From NCBI GenBank assembly GCA_003554345.1, contig PWGE01000317.1, positions 1-5,847 of the forward strand: a DNA stretch of 5,847 nucleotides. The letters are read 5' to 3'. Below, one piece after another: positions 5,615-5,847 of this stretch. The DNA comes from T1SED10-198M sp003554345 [NCBI: Candidatus Sumerlaeota bacterium]. Lineage in GTDB: Bacteria; Sumerlaeota; T1SED10-198M. How positions within the stretch are numbered: position 1 is the stretch's first letter; the number at the start of each line of letters is the position of its first letter. Position numbers and translations under genes: made by a program. The notes below the pieces were generated by a model. The model was not told where the DNA came from, searched no databases, and saw only the letters and a list, made by a program, of their open reading frames with translations.

Positions 5615-5847
5615 ATGAAACCAGCTGAATTTGCCCTGAATAATAAAATCTTCATACTTTTCCTGGCATTAAGTATTCTCCTCGGTGGAATATATTCATA
5701 CATGAGAATGGGCAAACTGGAAGATCCCGAATTCACTGTAAGAACTGCTATCATTATCACACCATATTCCGGGGCAACACCTGTAGAAGTGGAGCAACAG
5801 GTTACCGATCCCCTGGAAGAAGCCGTACAGAAAACACCGGAATTAGA
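5615..5847 (+). CDS. RND efflux permease, N-terminal fragment (cut by the window end)
   Basis: Only the first 77 codons are present; an AcrB/HAE1-type permease normally has about 1,000-1,050 residues. Residues 11-33 form the first transmembrane helix (KIFILFLALSILLGGIYSYM, then RMG). It is followed by KLEDPEF (35-41), TVRTAIIITPYSGATPVEVE (42-61) and QQVTDPLEEAVQKTPEL (62-78 region). This is the typical start of the porter domain, where the family has a DPEF or similar, TPYPGAS and EVE-x-x-VTDPLE-x-A pattern ending near PELD. The protein would use proton-motive force to pump substrates into the adaptor and channel encoded just upstream. An in-frame TGA at 5603-5605 makes ATG 5615 the first possible start. 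The open frame runs off the window with no sign of damage. The substrate class (drug or metal) cannot be judged, because the informative residues lie beyond the end. Confidence 0.93.
   Translation, partial: MKPAEFALNNKIFILFLALSILLGGIYSYMRMGKLEDPEFTVRTAIIITPYSGATPVEVEQQVTDPLEEAVQKTPEL

Overview
The window comes from a diderm (Gram-negative-type) bacterium of moderate, slightly AT-leaning base composition. The envelope genes show this: an outer-membrane efflux channel, a lipid-anchored periplasmic adaptor and an RND inner-membrane pump. The phylum cannot be fixed from the sequence. The DUF5009-type membrane protein and the pyrimidine-biased mosaic intergenic repeats resemble what I remember from Bacteroidota, Desulfobacterota and Planctomycetes/Verrucomicrobia-Lentisphaerae-like genomes, but this is only an impression.

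Layout. Positions 1-159 are non-coding and hold one copy (A) of a dispersed repeat. Positions 160-1701 (minus strand) encode a polytopic membrane protein of the DUF5009/COG4299 family, related to heparan-alpha-glucosaminide N-acetyltransferase. It probably starts at a TTG with a good ribosome binding site and has a plausible sigma-70-like promoter behind it. Positions 1702-2813 are a 1.1 kb intergenic stretch with no credible gene. From about 1920 to 2560 it is a patchwork of repeats: a perfect 11-bp-stem hairpin, a 22-bp direct repeat pair, a 16-bp inverted repeat pair, a degenerate 58-bp-offset tandem repeat, and copies B and C of the dispersed repeat.

From 2814 to the window end (plus strand) there is a tripartite efflux operon in the order outer-membrane factor (TolC-like, 488 aa), periplasmic adaptor (HlyD/AcrA-like, 416 aa), RND permease (first 77 codons only). 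The first two genes abut (TAAATG) and the third follows after 83 bp without a visible terminator. Upstream lie a promoter-like pair and a GAACGTTC palindrome placed like a repressor operator, but no regulator gene lies in the window.

How they work together. The permease would take substrate from the periplasm or inner membrane using proton-motive force, the adaptor would bridge the periplasm, and the TolC-like channel would open to the outside. Substrate is not predictable. The DUF5009 gene is transcribed divergently and there is no sequence evidence that it is functionally linked to the pump. I found no convincing undescribed protein system here; the least explained part is the mosaic repeat region.
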